Positions 46,886 to 56,235 of a stretch of DNA of 56,235 nt are shown here, piece after piece. Location of the stretch: assembly GCA_947447375.1 (NCBI GenBank), contig CANFJB010000015.1, forward strand, positions 1-56,235, read 5' to 3'. The stretch is from Bacteroidota bacterium. Lineage in GTDB: Bacteria > Bacteroidota > Bacteroidia > Flavobacteriales > Flavobacteriaceae. Every line of letters begins with the position of its first letter. The first letter of the stretch is position 1. Position numbers and translations under genes: made by a program. The notes under the pieces were generated by a model. That model had not been told where the DNA came from, did not search any database, and saw nothing but the letters and a program-made list of their open reading frames with translations.

Positions 46886-49438
46886 TTATTGATTTTTCGG
46901 CTCTGGAGCTTTGGTTACTTTCACAACCAATTCTTGAGTAGTTTCGTCTAAATCCATAAATATTTCATCGCCAGCACCAATTTTACTGGTAATAATTTCT
47001 TCCGCAAGGGCATCTTCAACATACTTTTGAATCGCTCTTTTTAATGGTCTAGCACCAAATTGTTTGTCGAAACCTTTATCAGCAATAAATGCTTTGGCAG
47101 TGTCAGAAAGATTTAATTCGTAGCCAAGATCTTTAATTCTTGCATATAATTTTTTCAATTCAATTTCAATAATCAAATCGATATCGTGTTTTTCTAATGC
47201 ATTGAAAACAATTACGTCGTCAATTCTGTTTAAGAACTCAGGAGAAAACGCTTTTTTAAGTGCATTTTCAATGATGCTCTTAGAGTTTTCATCGGCTTGA
47301 GAAATTTTAGCTGAAGTTCCGAAACCAACTCCTTGACCAAAATCTTTCAATTGACGTGCTCCAATATTGGAAGTCATAATGATAATAGTATTTTTAAAAT
47401 CGATTTTACGACCTAAACTATCCGTTAAATAACCATCATCCAATACTTGCAACATCATATTAAATATGTCTGGATGTGCTTTTTCAATTTCATCTAACAA
47501 TACAACGCTGTATGGCTTTCTCCTTACTTTCTCCGTTAATTGTCCGCCTTCTTCATAGCCTACGTATCCTGGAGGCGCTCCAACTAATCTTGAAATTGCA
47601 AATTTTTCCATGTATTCGCTCATGTCAATTCTGATTAAAGCATCTTCAGAATCGAATAATTCTTTTGCCAAAACTTTCGCTAATTGGGTTTTACCCACAC
47701 CAGTTTGACCTAAGAAAATAAAGGAACCAATTGGTCGATTTGGATCTTTCAATCCAGCACGATTTCTTTGAATTGAACGAGCAATTTTTAAGACCGCTTC
47801 GTTTTGCCCAACTACCTTATTTTGAATTAGTTCAGGCAGTATAGCTAATTTATTACTTTCAGTTTGTGCGATACGATTTACTGGTATTCCTGTCATCATA
47901 GAAACCACATCGGCAACGTTGTCTTCAGTTACTAAAATACGATTGTTTTTAGCATCTTCTTCCCATTGTTCTTGGGCTACTGCCAAATCTTTTTCGATGC
48001 GTTTTTCATCGTCACGAAGTTTAGCGGCTTCCTCATATTTCTGTCTTTTTACCACAGAATTTTTAAGTTCGCGTACTTCTTCCAATTGACGTTCGAAATC
48101 TAATATTTGTTTCGGCACTTCAATATTGGTAATGTGAACTCTTGAACCCGCCTCATCCAAAGCATCAATCGCTTTGTCTGGTAGAAAACGCTCCGACATG
48201 TATCGGTTGGTCAATTTCACACAAGCCTCAATTGCTTCAGGAGTGTAAGTCACATTATGATGGTCTTCGTATTTATTTTTGATATTATTCAAAATAGTAA
48301 TCGTTTCATCAACAGATGTTGGTTCAACAATTATCTTTTGGAAACGACGTTCTAGAGCGCCATCTTTCTCAATATATTGTCGGTATTCGTCTAATGTAGT
48401 TGCACCGATACATTGTATTTCGCCACGAGCTAAAGCGGGTTTGAACATATTGGATGCATCCAATGAACCAGTTGCACCTCCAGCACCAACAATAGTGTGA
48501 ATTTCATCAATAAAAAGGATTATATCGTCGTTTTTCTCCAATTCATTCATCACGGCTTTCATTCGCTCTTCAAATTGACCACGGTATTTTGTACCGGCAA
48601 CAAGACTCGCTAAATCTAGTGTAACCACACGTTTGTTGAATAAAATACGAGATACTTTCTTTTGGATAATTCGTAAGGCTAAACCTTCAGCAATAGCTGA
48701 TTTACCAACTCCTGGCTCACCAATTAAAAGTGGGTTGTTCTTTTTACGACGACTTAATATTTGGGAAACCCTTTCAATTTCTTTTTCACGACCCACCACA
48801 GGATCTAATTTACCTTCTTCTGCAAGTTCGGTTAAATCACGTCCAAAATTATCTAAAACAGGAGTTTTTGACTTTTTGTTGGACTTATTAGTAGGATTAT
48901 TAAAATTGTCACCTTTCAGGCTGTCATCTTGTCCTGAATCGTCATTATAAGATTCAGCTCTTGGCAAATTTTCTAAAAATTCGCTTTCGGTGTTATTTGG
49001 TGTCATGTTTAAATATTGTTCTTTGGCGGTATCGTAGTCGATTTTTAACTTGTTGAGTAGTTTTGTTGTAGGATCATTTTCGTTCCTTAAAATGCATAAC
49101 AGTAGGTGAGCAGTACTAATTGTAGTACTCTGAAATACTTTAGCTTCTAGAAAAGTTGTCTTTAAAGCGCGTTCTGCTTGACGTGTTAGATGTAAATTCT
49201 TCTTATCTAAACCAATTTCAGCGTTAGGATTGGCAGGACTTAAGATTTCTACTTTTCTTCTTAAAAAATCTAAATCTACCGATAGGTTATTTAATATATC
49301 TATTGCCGTTCCATTTCCATCTCTCAAAATTCCAAGCATAAGATGCTCTGTACCAATGAAGTCGTGCCCTAAACGAAAAGCTTCTTCTTTGCTATAGGTT
49401 ATTACATCTTTAACTCTTGGTGAAAAATTATCATCCAT
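46886..49438 (-). CDS. clpC: ATP-dependent Clp protease ATP-binding subunit ClpC
   Basis: ClpC is a AAA+ unfoldase that feeds substrates to ClpP. The 850-residue protein has two N-terminal Clp repeats (about 5-145), a Ser/Asn/Asp-rich linker (about 155-195) and AAA-1 with Walker A '[16 protein letters not shown]' and Walker B '[15 protein letters not shown]'. A ClpC-type middle coiled coil with a UVR-like '[18 protein letters not shown]' follows (about 430-480). Then come AAA-2 with Walker A '[19 protein letters not shown]' and the C-terminal D2 domain ending in 'KAPEPKNQ'. The short M-domain distinguishes ClpC from ClpB. Divergent from gyrA across a 260-bp gap in which no CIRCE or other operator was seen. 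Confidence 0.95.
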   Translation of the reverse strand: MDDNFSPRVKDVITYSKEEAFRLGHDFIGTEHLMLGILRDGNGTAIDILNNLSVDLDFLRRKVEILSPANPNAEIGLDKKNLHLTRQAERALKTTFLEAKVFQSTTISTAHLLLCILRNENDPTTKLLNKLKIDYDTAKEQYLNMTPNNTESEFLENLPRAESYNDDSGQDDSLKGDNFNNPTNKSNKKSKTPVLDNFGRDLTELAEEGKLDPVVGREKEIERVSQILSRRKKNNPLLIGEPGVGKSAIAEGLALRIIQKKVSRILFNKRVVTLDLASLVAGTKYRGQFEERMKAVMNELEKNDDIILFIDEIHTIVGAGGATGSLDASNMFKPALARGEIQCIGATTLDEYRQYIEKDGALERRFQKIIVEPTSVDETITILNNIKNKYEDHHNVTYTPEAIEACVKLTNRYMSERFLPDKAIDALDEAGSRVHITNIEVPKQILDFERQLEEVRELKNSVVKRQKYEEAAKLRDDEKRIEKDLAVAQEQWEEDAKNNRILVTEDNVADVVSMMTGIPVNRIAQTESNKLAILPELIQNKVVGQNEAVLKIARSIQRNRAGLKDPNRPIGSFIFLGQTGVGKTQLAKVLAKELFDSEDALIRIDMSEYMEKFAISRLVGAPPGYVGYEEGGQLTEKVRRKPYSVVLLDEIEKAHPDIFNMMLQVLDDGYLTDSLGRKIDFKNTIIIMTSNIGARQLKDFGQGVGFGTSAKISQADENSKSIIENALKKAFSPEFLNRIDDVIVFNALEKHDIDLIIEIELKKLYARIKDLGYELNLSDTAKAFIADKGFDKQFGARPLKRAIQKYVEDALAEEIITSKIGAGDEIFMDLDETTQELVVKVTKAPEPKNQ

Positions 49439-49648
49439 ATATAGTGTTTTACTTTTGTAAATTTATTAATTTATTTTCATAAAATCAAAAACCGTACCTT
49501 CTATGAAATAGATAGCTAATTGACAAAAAAATATCTAATTTAAAAAGGATAATGCCTAATAAATTTATTAACCAAAAGACCTGTAAAATTTGTTAATAAA
49601 TCATCAAAATTATTGCTTTAAAATGTAAATAAAATGGTTTAAAAAGAC

Positions 49649-49656
49649 TATATTAG
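49649..49656 (+). promoter_or_regulatory. Possible -7 promoter box of gyrA
   Basis: TATATTAG departs from TAnnTTTG at one position and lies 44 bp before the gyrA ATG. The gene-free stretch 49439-49700 between divergent clpC and gyrA holds no better candidate on either strand. Confidence 0.3.
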
Positions 49657-49700
49657 CAAGATTTTTAATTCAAAAATAATTTTTAATTTAACTATATAAT

Positions 49701-52328
49701 ATGTCTGACGGAGAAAAGTTAATCCCTATTAACATTGAAGAAGAAATGAAATCAGCCTACATCGATTATTCGATGTCGGTAATTGTATCGCGAGCACTTC
49801 CAGATGTTAGAGACGGTTTGAAACCAGTACATCGAAGAGTACTTTATGGAATGTATGATTTAGGAGTTTTTTCAAATAAAGCTCACAAAAAATCCGCAAG
49901 AATTGTTGGAGAAGTTTTAGGAAAGTATCACCCACACGGAGATACTTCTGTATATGATGCGATGGTTCGTATGGCTCAGGAATGGAGCATGCGTTATTTA
50001 TTAATTGACGGTCAAGGTAACTTTGGTTCTGTTGATGGTGATAGCCCTGCAGCGATGCGTTATACTGAGGCCAGAATGCGTAAGATTTCTGAAGAAATCA
50101 TGGCAGATATCGAAAAAGAAACGGTTGATTTCCAATTGAATTTTGACGATACTTTGTATGAGCCAAAAGTAATGCCTACAAAAGTTCCTACCTTATTAAT
50201 TAATGGAGCTACGGGAATTGCAGTAGGTATGGCTACCAATATGCCACCGCACAATTTAACGGAAGTTATTAATGGTACTTTAGCTTATTTAGATAACGAA
50301 GATATTGAGGTTGACGAATTGATGAATCATATTAAAGCTCCAGATTTTCCAACGGGAGGTATAATTTATGGTTACGAAGGTGTTCGTGAAGCATTCAAAA
50401 CAGGTAGAGGTAGAATTGTAATGAGAGCTAAAGTTAACTTTGAAGAAGTTGATGGAAGAGAATCAATCATTATAACTGAAATTCCATACCAAGTAAATAA
50501 GGCTGAAATGATTAAGAAAACAGCCGATTTAGTAAACGACAAGAAAATTGATGGTATTGCCAATATCCGTGATGAATCGGATAGAAATGGTATGCGAATC
50601 GTATATATATTAAAGAGAGATGCTACGCCAAATGTAGTTTTGAATACTTTATATAAATTCACTCAATTACAAGCTTCTTTCAGTGTAAATAATATCGCCT
50701 TGGTAAAAGGTCGTCCTCAAATGTTGAATTTGAAAGACATGATTCATTATTTTATTGAGCACCGTCATGATGTTGTAGTTCGTAGAACACAATTTGAATT
50801 AAGAAAAGCAGAAGAAAGAGCCCACATATTAGAAGGTTTAATTATTGCATCTGATAATATTGATGAAGTAATTGCTTTAATCCGTGGATCGAAAAATACT
50901 GACGAAGCAAGAGAAAAATTGGTTGAAAGATTTAATTTATCAGATATTCAATCTCGTGCTATTGTTGAAATGCGTTTGCGCCAATTGACCGGTCTAGAAC
51001 AAGACAAGTTAAGAGCTGAATTTGAAGAATTAATGAAATTAATAGAGCATTTAAAAGCGTTATTAGCAGATGTTAATTTGAGAACTGAAGTGATTAAAGA
51101 AGAGTTAATCGAAATTCGCGATAAATACGGTGACGCTCGTCGTTCAACTATTGAATATTCAGGTGGAGACGTTAGTATTGAAGATTTAATTGCTGATGAA
51201 AATGTGGTAATAACCATTTCTCACGCTGGTTACATTAAACGTACGAATTTAACAGAATACAAAACTCAGAATAGAGGAGGAGTTGGACAAAAAAGCGCTG
51301 GAACAAGAGATCAAGATTTCTTAGAGCACTTATTTGTGGCTTCAAATCACCAATACATGATGTTCTTTACTCAAAAAGGAAAATGTTTCTGGATGAGAGT
51401 TTATGAAATCCCTGAGGGAAGCAAAACGGCAAAAGGACGTGCTTTACAAAACTTAATCAACATTGAAAGTGATGATAAAGTAAAAGCATTTATTTGTACA
51501 CAAGATCTAAAAGATAAGGTTTACACCAATAGTCATAACCTAATCATGGTGACTAAGAAAGGTCAAGTGAAGAAAACGTCATTAGATAAATATTCTAAAC
51601 CTCGTGTGAACGGAGTTGCGGCAATTACAATCAAAGAAGGTGACGAATTATTAGCAGCTCAATTGACAGATGGAAACAGCCAAATAATGATAGCTGTTAA
51701 ATCAGGTAAAATGGTACGTTTTGAAGAAACTAAAACACGTCCAATGGGAAGAACAGCTTCTGGAGTTCGTGGAATTACATTGAAAGACGAAACTGATGAA
51801 GTAATTGGAATGGTATCTGTAAATGACATGGAAAGTGAAATCCTTGTGGTTGCTGAAAATGGTTATGGAAAACGTTCAAGTATTGAAGAATATAGAATTA
51901 CCAATCGTGGTGGTAAAGGAGTTAAAACCCTTAATATTACAGAAAAAACGGGTAAATTGATTTCTATAAATTCAGTAACCGATGCGGATGATTTAATGAT
52001 TATCAACAAATCTGGATTAACAATTAGAATGGCTGTTGAAGATTTAAGAGTAATGGGTCGAGCTACACAAGGAGTTAAACTTATTAATATTAAAGAAAAT
52101 GATTCAATTGCTGCTGTTACTAAAGTAATGAAAGACGATGCAGAAGAAGTTATAGTAGATGAAGATGGAAATGTGATTGAAGCTGCTGTAATCGAAAGAG
52201 TTAAACCAGTTTTAGAAGTTCTTGAAGACGACGGAGTTGCAGACGACGACGATGACGACGACGATGAAGTTGTTGAAGACGAAGACGAAGATTCTGATGA
52301 TGACTCTGACGACGAAAACGAAGATTAA
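49701..52328 (+). CDS. gyrA: DNA gyrase subunit A
   Basis: GyrA cuts and rejoins DNA in the gyrase heterotetramer that introduces negative supercoils. The 875-residue protein has the breakage-reunion domain with catalytic Tyr121 ([10 protein letters not shown]) and the quinolone region '[19 protein letters not shown]' (Thr82 and Asp86 correspond to E. coli Ser83 and Asp87). The beta-pinwheel C-terminal domain carries the GyrA box ('NRGGVGQKS') near residue 526. The last ~35 residues are almost only Asp and Glu, encoded by GAC/GAT/GAA repeats. Acidic tails on GyrA are known to tune DNA wrapping. gyrB is not in the window. A TPR protein gene follows after 19 bp. Confidence 0.97.
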   Translation: MSDGEKLIPINIEEEMKSAYIDYSMSVIVSRALPDVRDGLKPVHRRVLYGMYDLGVFSNKAHKKSARIVGEVLGKYHPHGDTSVYDAMVRMAQEWSMRYLLIDGQGNFGSVDGDSPAAMRYTEARMRKISEEIMADIEKETVDFQLNFDDTLYEPKVMPTKVPTLLINGATGIAVGMATNMPPHNLTEVINGTLAYLDNEDIEVDELMNHIKAPDFPTGGIIYGYEGVREAFKTGRGRIVMRAKVNFEEVDGRESIIITEIPYQVNKAEMIKKTADLVNDKKIDGIANIRDESDRNGMRIVYILKRDATPNVVLNTLYKFTQLQASFSVNNIALVKGRPQMLNLKDMIHYFIEHRHDVVVRRTQFELRKAEERAHILEGLIIASDNIDEVIALIRGSKNTDEAREKLVERFNLSDIQSRAIVEMRLRQLTGLEQDKLRAEFEELMKLIEHLKALLADVNLRTEVIKEELIEIRDKYGDARRSTIEYSGGDVSIEDLIADENVVITISHAGYIKRTNLTEYKTQNRGGVGQKSAGTRDQDFLEHLFVASNHQYMMFFTQKGKCFWMRVYEIPEGSKTAKGRALQNLINIESDDKVKAFICTQDLKDKVYTNSHNLIMVTKKGQVKKTSLDKYSKPRVNGVAAITIKEGDELLAAQLTDGNSQIMIAVKSGKMVRFEETKTRPMGRTASGVRGITLKDETDEVIGMVSVNDMESEILVVAENGYGKRSSIEEYRITNRGGKGVKTLNITEKTGKLISINSVTDADDLMIINKSGLTIRMAVEDLRVMGRATQGVKLINIKENDSIAAVTKVMKDDAEEVIVDEDGNVIEAAVIERVKPVLEVLEDDGVADDDDDDDDEVVEDEDEDSDDDSDDENED

Positions 52329-52347
52329 TTAATTAAAATTTATAAAT

Positions 52348-53682
52348 ATGAAAAGTAAAGTTCTATTACTTGTATCATCAATACTAATTTCAACAGCTGC
52401 ATTTGCACAAAAGGAGGAGTTAAAAACGTTAAAAAAAATATACGGAAGAGAGAAAACCTCAGATTCAGATATGGCAGATTACAAAGCTACCTTATCCAAA
52501 GCGGAATCTTTAGTTGCTAACTCTACAGAAGATGATAAAGTATATTTTGCATTTTATAAAGCAATGTCGCCAGTATTAGAAATGAATTTGGTTATGTCTA
52601 AGCCTGAAAATTTGAACAATCCTGCTTTAATATTGAAATACCTTACTGTAGATAATGTAAGTCAATTGGTGACAAATCTAAATGCTACTTTAGATTATGA
52701 AAAAAAATCAGGAAAACAAGTTTACACCAAAGACATCGAAGAAACGATCACTTCTTTCAAACCAATGATTGTAAATTTTGCAATAGCTTTAGCGAATAAT
52801 TCTAATTATAAAGATGCGGCTGTAGTATTACATGCAATTTATGAATTGGATAAAAAGGATGTTGAAAAATTGTATTATTCAGCAAATTATGCCGTTAATT
52901 CAAAAGATTACGATTTATCTTTAAAATATTATCAAGAGTTAAAGGCTTTGAATTATACCGGAGCAGATATGGCTTATTATGCTATAAATAAAGAAACTAA
53001 AAAAGAAGATTCTTTTAATACTAAAGCTGAAAGAGATATCTATTTGAAAGCGAATTCACATGAAAAACCACGTGATGAAAAATTACCTTCAAAAAGACCA
53101 GAGATTTTTAAAAATATCGCTTTAATTTATGTTGAACTAGGTAAATCCGCAGAAGCAAAAGCAGCAATTAAAGAGGCTCGTATAGAAAATCCAGAAGATG
53201 TAGCTTTAATTCTTACAGAAGCTGATTTGTTTTTGAAAGAAAAAGACATGGTTTCATACAAAAAATTAATAGTTGAAGCTTTAGAGAAAAATCCAAATGA
53301 TGCCATATTAGTTTTTAATCTTGGAGTTGTTAGTTACAACAACAAGGAATTAGTAGATGCTGAAAAATATTATGTTAAAGCAATTGAATTAGATCCAAAA
53401 TATGTAGATGCATACCTAAACCTTGCTATTTTAAAATTAGACGCAGAAAAATCTCTAATTGAAAAAATGAACAAACTAGGCACTTCAGCTCCGGAAATGA
53501 AGAAATATGATGTCTTGAAAAAACAAAGAGAAGATGTTTACAAAAGTGCTATTCCCTACTTAAAAAAGGTAACGGAATTATCTCCAGATAATGTTGAAGC
53601 AATAAAAACACTAATAGGGGTTTATAATGCTCTTGAAATGTTTGATGAAGCCAAAGTTCTAAAAGCACAATTGAAGAAATAA
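52348..53682 (+). CDS. Exported tetratricopeptide-repeat protein
   Basis: A 444-residue protein with a signal peptide (MKSKVLLLVSSILISTAAFAQ). The chain is helical throughout, with TPR-like pairs clearest in the second half: 'IALIYVELGKSAEAKAAIKEARIENPEDVAL', 'LVFNLGVVSYNNKELVDAEKYYVKAIELDPKYVDAYLNLAIL' and 'AIPYLKKVTELSPDNVEAIKTLIGVYNALEMFDEAKVL'. TPRs mediate protein-protein contacts. The location is the periplasm or outer-membrane face; the partner is unknown. It follows gyrA by 19 bp with no terminator between, so it is probably co-transcribed. It is closed by a bidirectional terminator. Confidence 0.88.
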   Translation: MKSKVLLLVSSILISTAAFAQKEELKTLKKIYGREKTSDSDMADYKATLSKAESLVANSTEDDKVYFAFYKAMSPVLEMNLVMSKPENLNNPALILKYLTVDNVSQLVTNLNATLDYEKKSGKQVYTKDIEETITSFKPMIVNFAIALANNSNYKDAAVVLHAIYELDKKDVEKLYYSANYAVNSKDYDLSLKYYQELKALNYTGADMAYYAINKETKKEDSFNTKAERDIYLKANSHEKPRDEKLPSKRPEIFKNIALIYVELGKSAEAKAAIKEARIENPEDVALILTEADLFLKEKDMVSYKKLIVEALEKNPNDAILVFNLGVVSYNNKELVDAEKYYVKAIELDPKYVDAYLNLAILKLDAEKSLIEKMNKLGTSAPEMKKYDVLKKQREDVYKSAIPYLKKVTELSPDNVEAIKTLIGVYNALEMFDEAKVLKAQLKK

Positions 53683-53700
53683 AATTCATTTAAATGAAAT

Positions 53701-53735
53701 AAAAATCCCGACTTATTTAGGTCGGGATTTTTTTA
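53701..53735. terminator. Bidirectional terminator between the TPR gene and the C40 peptidase gene
   Basis: AAAAATCCCGAC (53701-53712) pairs perfectly with GTCGGGATTTTT (53721-53732) around an 8-nt loop, with T residues following. It directly borders the stop codon of the minus-strand peptidase gene and serves both converging genes. Confidence 0.9.
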
Positions 53736-54494
53736 TATAATTTTTTTAATGACTCTTAGTTTATGGGTATGCCTATTGGTTTCGGCATTGTAAATTCCTA
53801 GATGATCAATCCGGTCTATTCTTACTTTTCCACTAGCGTGAATAATATAGTTGTTTTCCATAATTATTCCTACGTGAATGATATTCCCTTCTTCATTGTC
53901 AAAAAAGGCTAAATCTCCTGGCTCACTTTCCTCTATAAAACTTAATGGAACTCCTTGTGAAGCTTGTTGTGAGGCATCGCGAAGTAGTTTATAACCATTT
54001 AATTTATATACCATCTGAGTAAATCCAGAACAATCAATTCCAAATGGTGTTTTTCCGCCCCATAAATAAGGAGCGTTTAGATACATAAATGCCGTTTTTA
54101 TCAATTCTGATTTTGGTTTGATTCCACTAACTTTTGCTCCTTCAAAATCATAATTGGATTTATTGATATTGGAAACATCCAAAAAAGATAAAGAAGCACC
54201 AAGTGGAATAGGCATCATGAAATTATTTTTGGAGGTTATATAATCAATTAAATCTCCGTTCAATATAATTTCTTGAGCTGATAAACTCTTAAATTCTTCT
54301 TTTGATATTGGTTGGAATTGTTTGGTATCAATCCAACCTTCGTAATCATCATATTGTAATTTTATTTTGGACCATTGTTTTAGTTTTTCAATTATTTCAA
54401 AATGTTCTCCAAACAATACTTGCGAAACTATTTCACTTCTATCGTTAGGTTCTATTCTTAAAGGAATAATCGCTAAATTACAAATACCAAACAT
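53733..54494 (-). CDS. C40 (NlpC/P60) peptidase with SH3-like N-terminus
   Basis: A 253-residue cell-wall hydrolase-like protein. The N-terminal ~60 residues form a bacterial SH3-like unit ('PLRIEPNDRSEIVSQVLFGEHFEIIEKLKQWSKIKL', 'EGWIDTKQF'). The NlpC/P60 domain runs from about 127 to the end with the catalytic set Cys155 (GIDCSGFTQ), His207 (IIHVGII) and His219 (YIIHASG). Such enzymes cut peptide stems of peptidoglycan, typically gamma-D-Glu-DAP bonds. No signal peptide is seen at the start, so it may recycle muropeptides in the cytosol, as YkfC-type enzymes do; that is inference. It begins 6 bp after the thiolase stop on the same strand. Confidence 0.9.
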   Translation of the reverse strand: MFGICNLAIIPLRIEPNDRSEIVSQVLFGEHFEIIEKLKQWSKIKLQYDDYEGWIDTKQFQPISKEEFKSLSAQEIILNGDLIDYITSKNNFMMPIPLGASLSFLDVSNINKSNYDFEGAKVSGIKPKSELIKTAFMYLNAPYLWGGKTPFGIDCSGFTQMVYKLNGYKLLRDASQQASQGVPLSFIEESEPGDLAFFDNEEGNIIHVGIIMENNYIIHASGKVRIDRIDHLGIYNAETNRHTHKLRVIKKII

Positions 54495-54500
54495 ATATTA

Positions 54501-55682
54501 TTATTCTCTTTCGATTACAATTGCTGAAGCACCTCCACCGCCATTACAAATTGCAGCAGCCCCAATTTTTGCATTATTTTGTGCTAAAACATTAATCAAA
54601 GTTACAATTATTCTTGCACCTGAACAACCTAGTGGGTGTCCTAAAGATACTGCGCCACCATTTACGTTGACTTTGGATGCATCCAATCCTAAAATTTTAG
54701 AATTGGCTAAACCGACAACTGAAAAAGCTTCATTAAATTCGAAAAAGTCAACATCTTTAACTGTTAAACCTACTTTATCTAAAGCTTTTGGTAATGCAAC
54801 AGATGGAGTAGTGGTAAACCATTTTGGTTCTTGAGCCGCATCGGCGTAACTTTTGATAAAGGCTAATGGTTTTAAACCCAATTCAATTGCTTTCTCTTCA
54901 CTCATCAAAATTAGGGCCGCAGCACCATCATTAATTGTAGAGGCATTTGCTGCTGTTACGGTTCCTTCTTTTGTAAAAGCTGGAGCTAATGTTGGAATTT
55001 TGTCCAATTTCACATTAGTATATTCTTCGTCTTTATCAATAAAAATTGGTTCGCCACGTCTTTGTGGAACAGAAACAGGAACGATTTCTGAATCAAATTT
55101 TCCTGCTTCCCATGCTTTAGCTGAACGCTCATAGGATTGTACAGCAAAAGCATCTTGCTCTTCACGAGTTATTTTGTATTCTGTTGCACACAAGTCTGCA
55201 GAAACTCCCATAGCTGAGTTGTCGTAAGCATCAGACAATCCGTCTTTTTGCATTCCGTCAATCATGTTGGCAGGTCCAAATTTATATCCATTTCTTAGAT
55301 GTAGATAATGTGGAATTAAACTCATGTTTTCCATACCTCCAGCTACAATTATTTCAGCATCGCCAGCCATAATCGCTTGAGCACCTTGCATTACAGCTTT
55401 CATACCTGAAGCACAAACTTTATTAATTGTAGTTGCTATAGTTTTGTTAGGAAGTCCGGCTAATAAAGCTGCTTGACGAGCAGGAGCTTGACCCACTCCA
55501 GCTTGAACTACATTTCCCATTATTACCTCATCAATTAATTCAGGGCTTAAATTTATCTTATTTAATGCACCTTTTATAGCTGCTGCTCCAAGTTGTGGTG
55601 CGGTTACTGTTGATAATCCGCCCATGAAACTTCCAATTGGAGTTCTTACAGCGGATACAATTACTACTTTTTTATGTGTCAT
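54501..55682 (-). CDS. Acetyl-CoA C-acyltransferase (thiolase)
   Basis: A 393-residue thiolase that joins or cleaves acyl-CoA chains. The catalytic residues are Cys90 (NKVCASGMKAVMQGA), His349 (LGHPLGCSGARI) and Cys379 (AICNGGGGASA). Other family elements are 'IVSAVRTPIGSFMGGLS' and 'FFEFNEAFSVVGLAN'. The pattern fits the biosynthetic acetoacetyl-CoA type or a beta-oxidation thiolase; sequence motifs alone do not separate them. It is the first gene of a two-gene unit with the C40 peptidase, an unrelated function. The 278-bp gap up to tRNA-Ser holds no gene; apart from the tRNA promoter nothing was recognised. Confidence 0.95.
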   Translation of the reverse strand: MTHKKVVIVSAVRTPIGSFMGGLSTVTAPQLGAAAIKGALNKINLSPELIDEVIMGNVVQAGVGQAPARQAALLAGLPNKTIATTINKVCASGMKAVMQGAQAIMAGDAEIIVAGGMENMSLIPHYLHLRNGYKFGPANMIDGMQKDGLSDAYDNSAMGVSADLCATEYKITREEQDAFAVQSYERSAKAWEAGKFDSEIVPVSVPQRRGEPIFIDKDEEYTNVKLDKIPTLAPAFTKEGTVTAANASTINDGAAALILMSEEKAIELGLKPLAFIKSYADAAQEPKWFTTTPSVALPKALDKVGLTVKDVDFFEFNEAFSVVGLANSKILGLDASKVNVNGGAVSLGHPLGCSGARIIVTLINVLAQNNAKIGAAAICNGGGGASAIVIERE

Positions 55683-55897
55683 TAGTGTTAGTTTTAGACT
55701 GCGAATTTAATCATTTTGGGTTAATAGTAAATTACAATTACTAGAATATTATAAACACAATACAATTAATTTCATTAGATTATTATATAAACATCTGAAA
55801 TACGAAATCAATTTATGCAATATATAACAGCTATTAACTTGATTGTTAATGATTTTAAGATTACATATAAAAAACATTTAAAAAATCCGAGTATTTA

Positions 55898-55929
55898 TTT
55901 GTAAAATATAGATTAGTACGTTACATTTG
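55898..55929 (+). promoter_or_regulatory. tRNA-Ser promoter
   Basis: TTTG (55898-55901) and TACATTTG (55922-55929) are 20 bp apart, an excellent Bacteroidota promoter. The tRNA begins 31 bp after the -7 box. In the leader AGAAGA-GAAA-TCTTCT (55943-55958) makes a perfect hairpin with a GAAA tetraloop, two bases before the mature 5' end. Confidence 0.75.
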
Positions 55930-55960
55930 CATCCGCTTTAAGAGAAGAGAAATCTTCTAA

Positions 55961-56047
55961 GGAGAGTTGCCTGAGTGGCCGAAAGGACATGTTTGCTAAA
56001 CATGCGTATGGGAAACTGTACCAAGGGTTCGAATCCCTTACTCTCCG
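55961..56047 (+). tRNA. tRNA-Ser (anticodon GCU)
   Basis: A complete 87-nt class II tRNA. The acceptor stem GGAGAGT (55961-55967) pairs with ACTCTCC (56040-56046), with discriminator G56047. The anticodon stem CATGT/ACATG (55988-55992/56000-56004) holds the loop TTGCTAA with anticodon GCT at 55995-55997, reading AGC/AGU serine codons. A long variable arm and a T-arm with GGTTCGAATCC follow. CCA is not encoded. It has its own promoter, and the tRNA-like repeats start 15 bp downstream. Confidence 0.97.
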
Positions 56048-56061
56048 CAAAAATTATTATT

Positions 56062-56130
56062 CGGGGTGTAGCGTAGCTCGGTTATCGTGTCACGCAGGGC
56101 GTGAAGGCCTACACTTCAGAATTGTTCTTA
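56062..56130 (+). repeat. tRNA-Pro-like 69-bp repeat, copy 1
   Basis: The first ~27 bases (CGGGGTGTAGCGTAGC, then TCGGTTATCG) look like the 5' half of a bacterial tRNA-Pro: acceptor strand, T8-A9 and a D-arm with GG and GTTA. The rest departs from a tRNA. GGGGTGTAG (56063-56071) pairs instead with CTACACTTC (56109-56117; nine pairs, two G-U). TCACGC-AGG-GCGTGA (56090-56104) makes a tight hairpin. There is no T-arm and no normal seven-base anticodon loop. It could be a tRNA-derived small RNA or a duplicated tRNA pseudogene. It probably shares the tRNA-Ser transcript, since no promoter lies between them. Confidence 0.7.
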
Positions 56131-56166
56131 TAATATTGAAATTACTAAAGATAGAAATATCTTTTA

Positions 56167-56235
56167 CGGGGTGTAGCGTAGCTCGGTTATCGTGTCACGC
56201 AGGGCGTGAAGGCCTACACTTCAGAATTGTTCTTA
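56167..56235 (+). repeat. tRNA-Pro-like 69-bp repeat, copy 2, reaching the right edge
   Basis: Identical at all 69 positions to 56062-56130 and 105 bp downstream of it. The 36-bp AT-rich spacer (56131-56166) has no promoter box. The copy runs exactly to the window end, so the array may continue. Perfect identity over a non-coding 69-bp unit suggests recent duplication or selection. Confidence 0.7.

Noticed and set aside
48633..48950. 105-residue plus-strand ORF inside clpC
   Set aside because: It is an antisense shadow of the clpC reading frame, which is well conserved throughout.
49701..52328. Quinolone-resistance change in GyrA (Thr82 in place of Ser)
   Set aside because: Thr at this position is the wild-type residue in many bacteria; no resistance can be claimed.
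54367..54834. 155-residue plus-strand ORF across the peptidase-thiolase junction
   Set aside because: It is antisense to two conserved genes and has the composition of a shadow frame.
56062..56235. Two functional tRNA-Pro genes
   Set aside because: Only the 5' part matches tRNA-Pro. There is no T-arm with TTCGAAT, the 3' acceptor strand cannot pair in the normal register, and the anticodon-like loop has only three to five bases.

Overview
The window is AT-rich chromosomal DNA from a member of the Bacteroidota, most likely a Flavobacterium or close relative in the Flavobacteriaceae. The evidence is the gene content: a T9SS-sorted subtilase, a TonB-dependent receptor paired with a DUF4249 lipoprotein, a PafA-type phosphatase, a monomeric isocitrate dehydrogenase and a RimK/zinc-protease fusion. 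Many genes are also preceded by the Bacteroidota -7 promoter box TAnnTTTG, and Shine-Dalgarno sequences are weak or absent. Nearly everything is core metabolism and housekeeping. I see no integrase, transposase, CRISPR array or recognisable defence operon.

Layout. 1-350: two small minus-strand genes of unknown role run off the left edge; the edge gene looks like a small helix-turn-helix protein. 581-4354: guaA, a LysM/periplasmic-binding-like exported protein, an OsmC-family protein and a DUF3820 protein, tightly packed. 4417-7693: an accessory stretch with a membrane-bound AraC-type regulator, three small exported proteins, unusual inverted repeats and one truncated exported ORF. 7898-11513: pyrG and yidC, closed by a strong terminator. 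11583-18167: a long plus-strand cluster (MORN-repeat protein, mnmA, T9SS subtilase, nitronate monooxygenase-like enzyme, small exported protein, pafA). 18171-21339: lysA, sucC and a DUF1456 gene. 21480-24329: a methyltransferase, a secreted esterase, a hybrid exported protein and several extragenic repeats. 24330-28134: uvrB, rlmF and thiamine pyrophosphokinase on the minus strand. 28173-31374: the DUF4249/TonB receptor pair. 31520-35113: icd, rplS and trmD. 35263-46746: two peptidases, ybaB, a cysteine synthase, yebC, gcvT, hutH, DUF421 and rimK. 46886-55682: clpC, gyrA with a very acidic tail, a TPR protein, a C40 peptidase and a thiolase. 55961-56235: tRNA-Ser(GCU), then two identical 69-bp tRNA-Pro-like repeats that reach the right edge.

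How genes work together. guaA and pyrG are glutamine amidotransferases of GTP and CTP synthesis. sucC and icd serve the TCA cycle; gcvT, hutH and the thiolase serve amino-acid and acyl-CoA breakdown. mnmA, trmD and rlmF modify tRNA or rRNA, beside rplS. The T9SS subtilase, PafA, esterase, TonB receptor and LysM protein are envelope or secreted functions typical of polymer-degrading flavobacteria.

Several starts were moved downstream of the longest ORF (guaA, lysA, sucC, DUF1456, esterase, rlmF, rplS and the M3 peptidase), mostly because a promoter box overlaps the longer start. The most unusual signals are the tRNA-like tandem repeats at the right edge and the 20-bp-periodic repeat/palindrome between the AraC-type gene and its neighbour. 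Domain and family names come from recognising motifs by eye; no database search was run.
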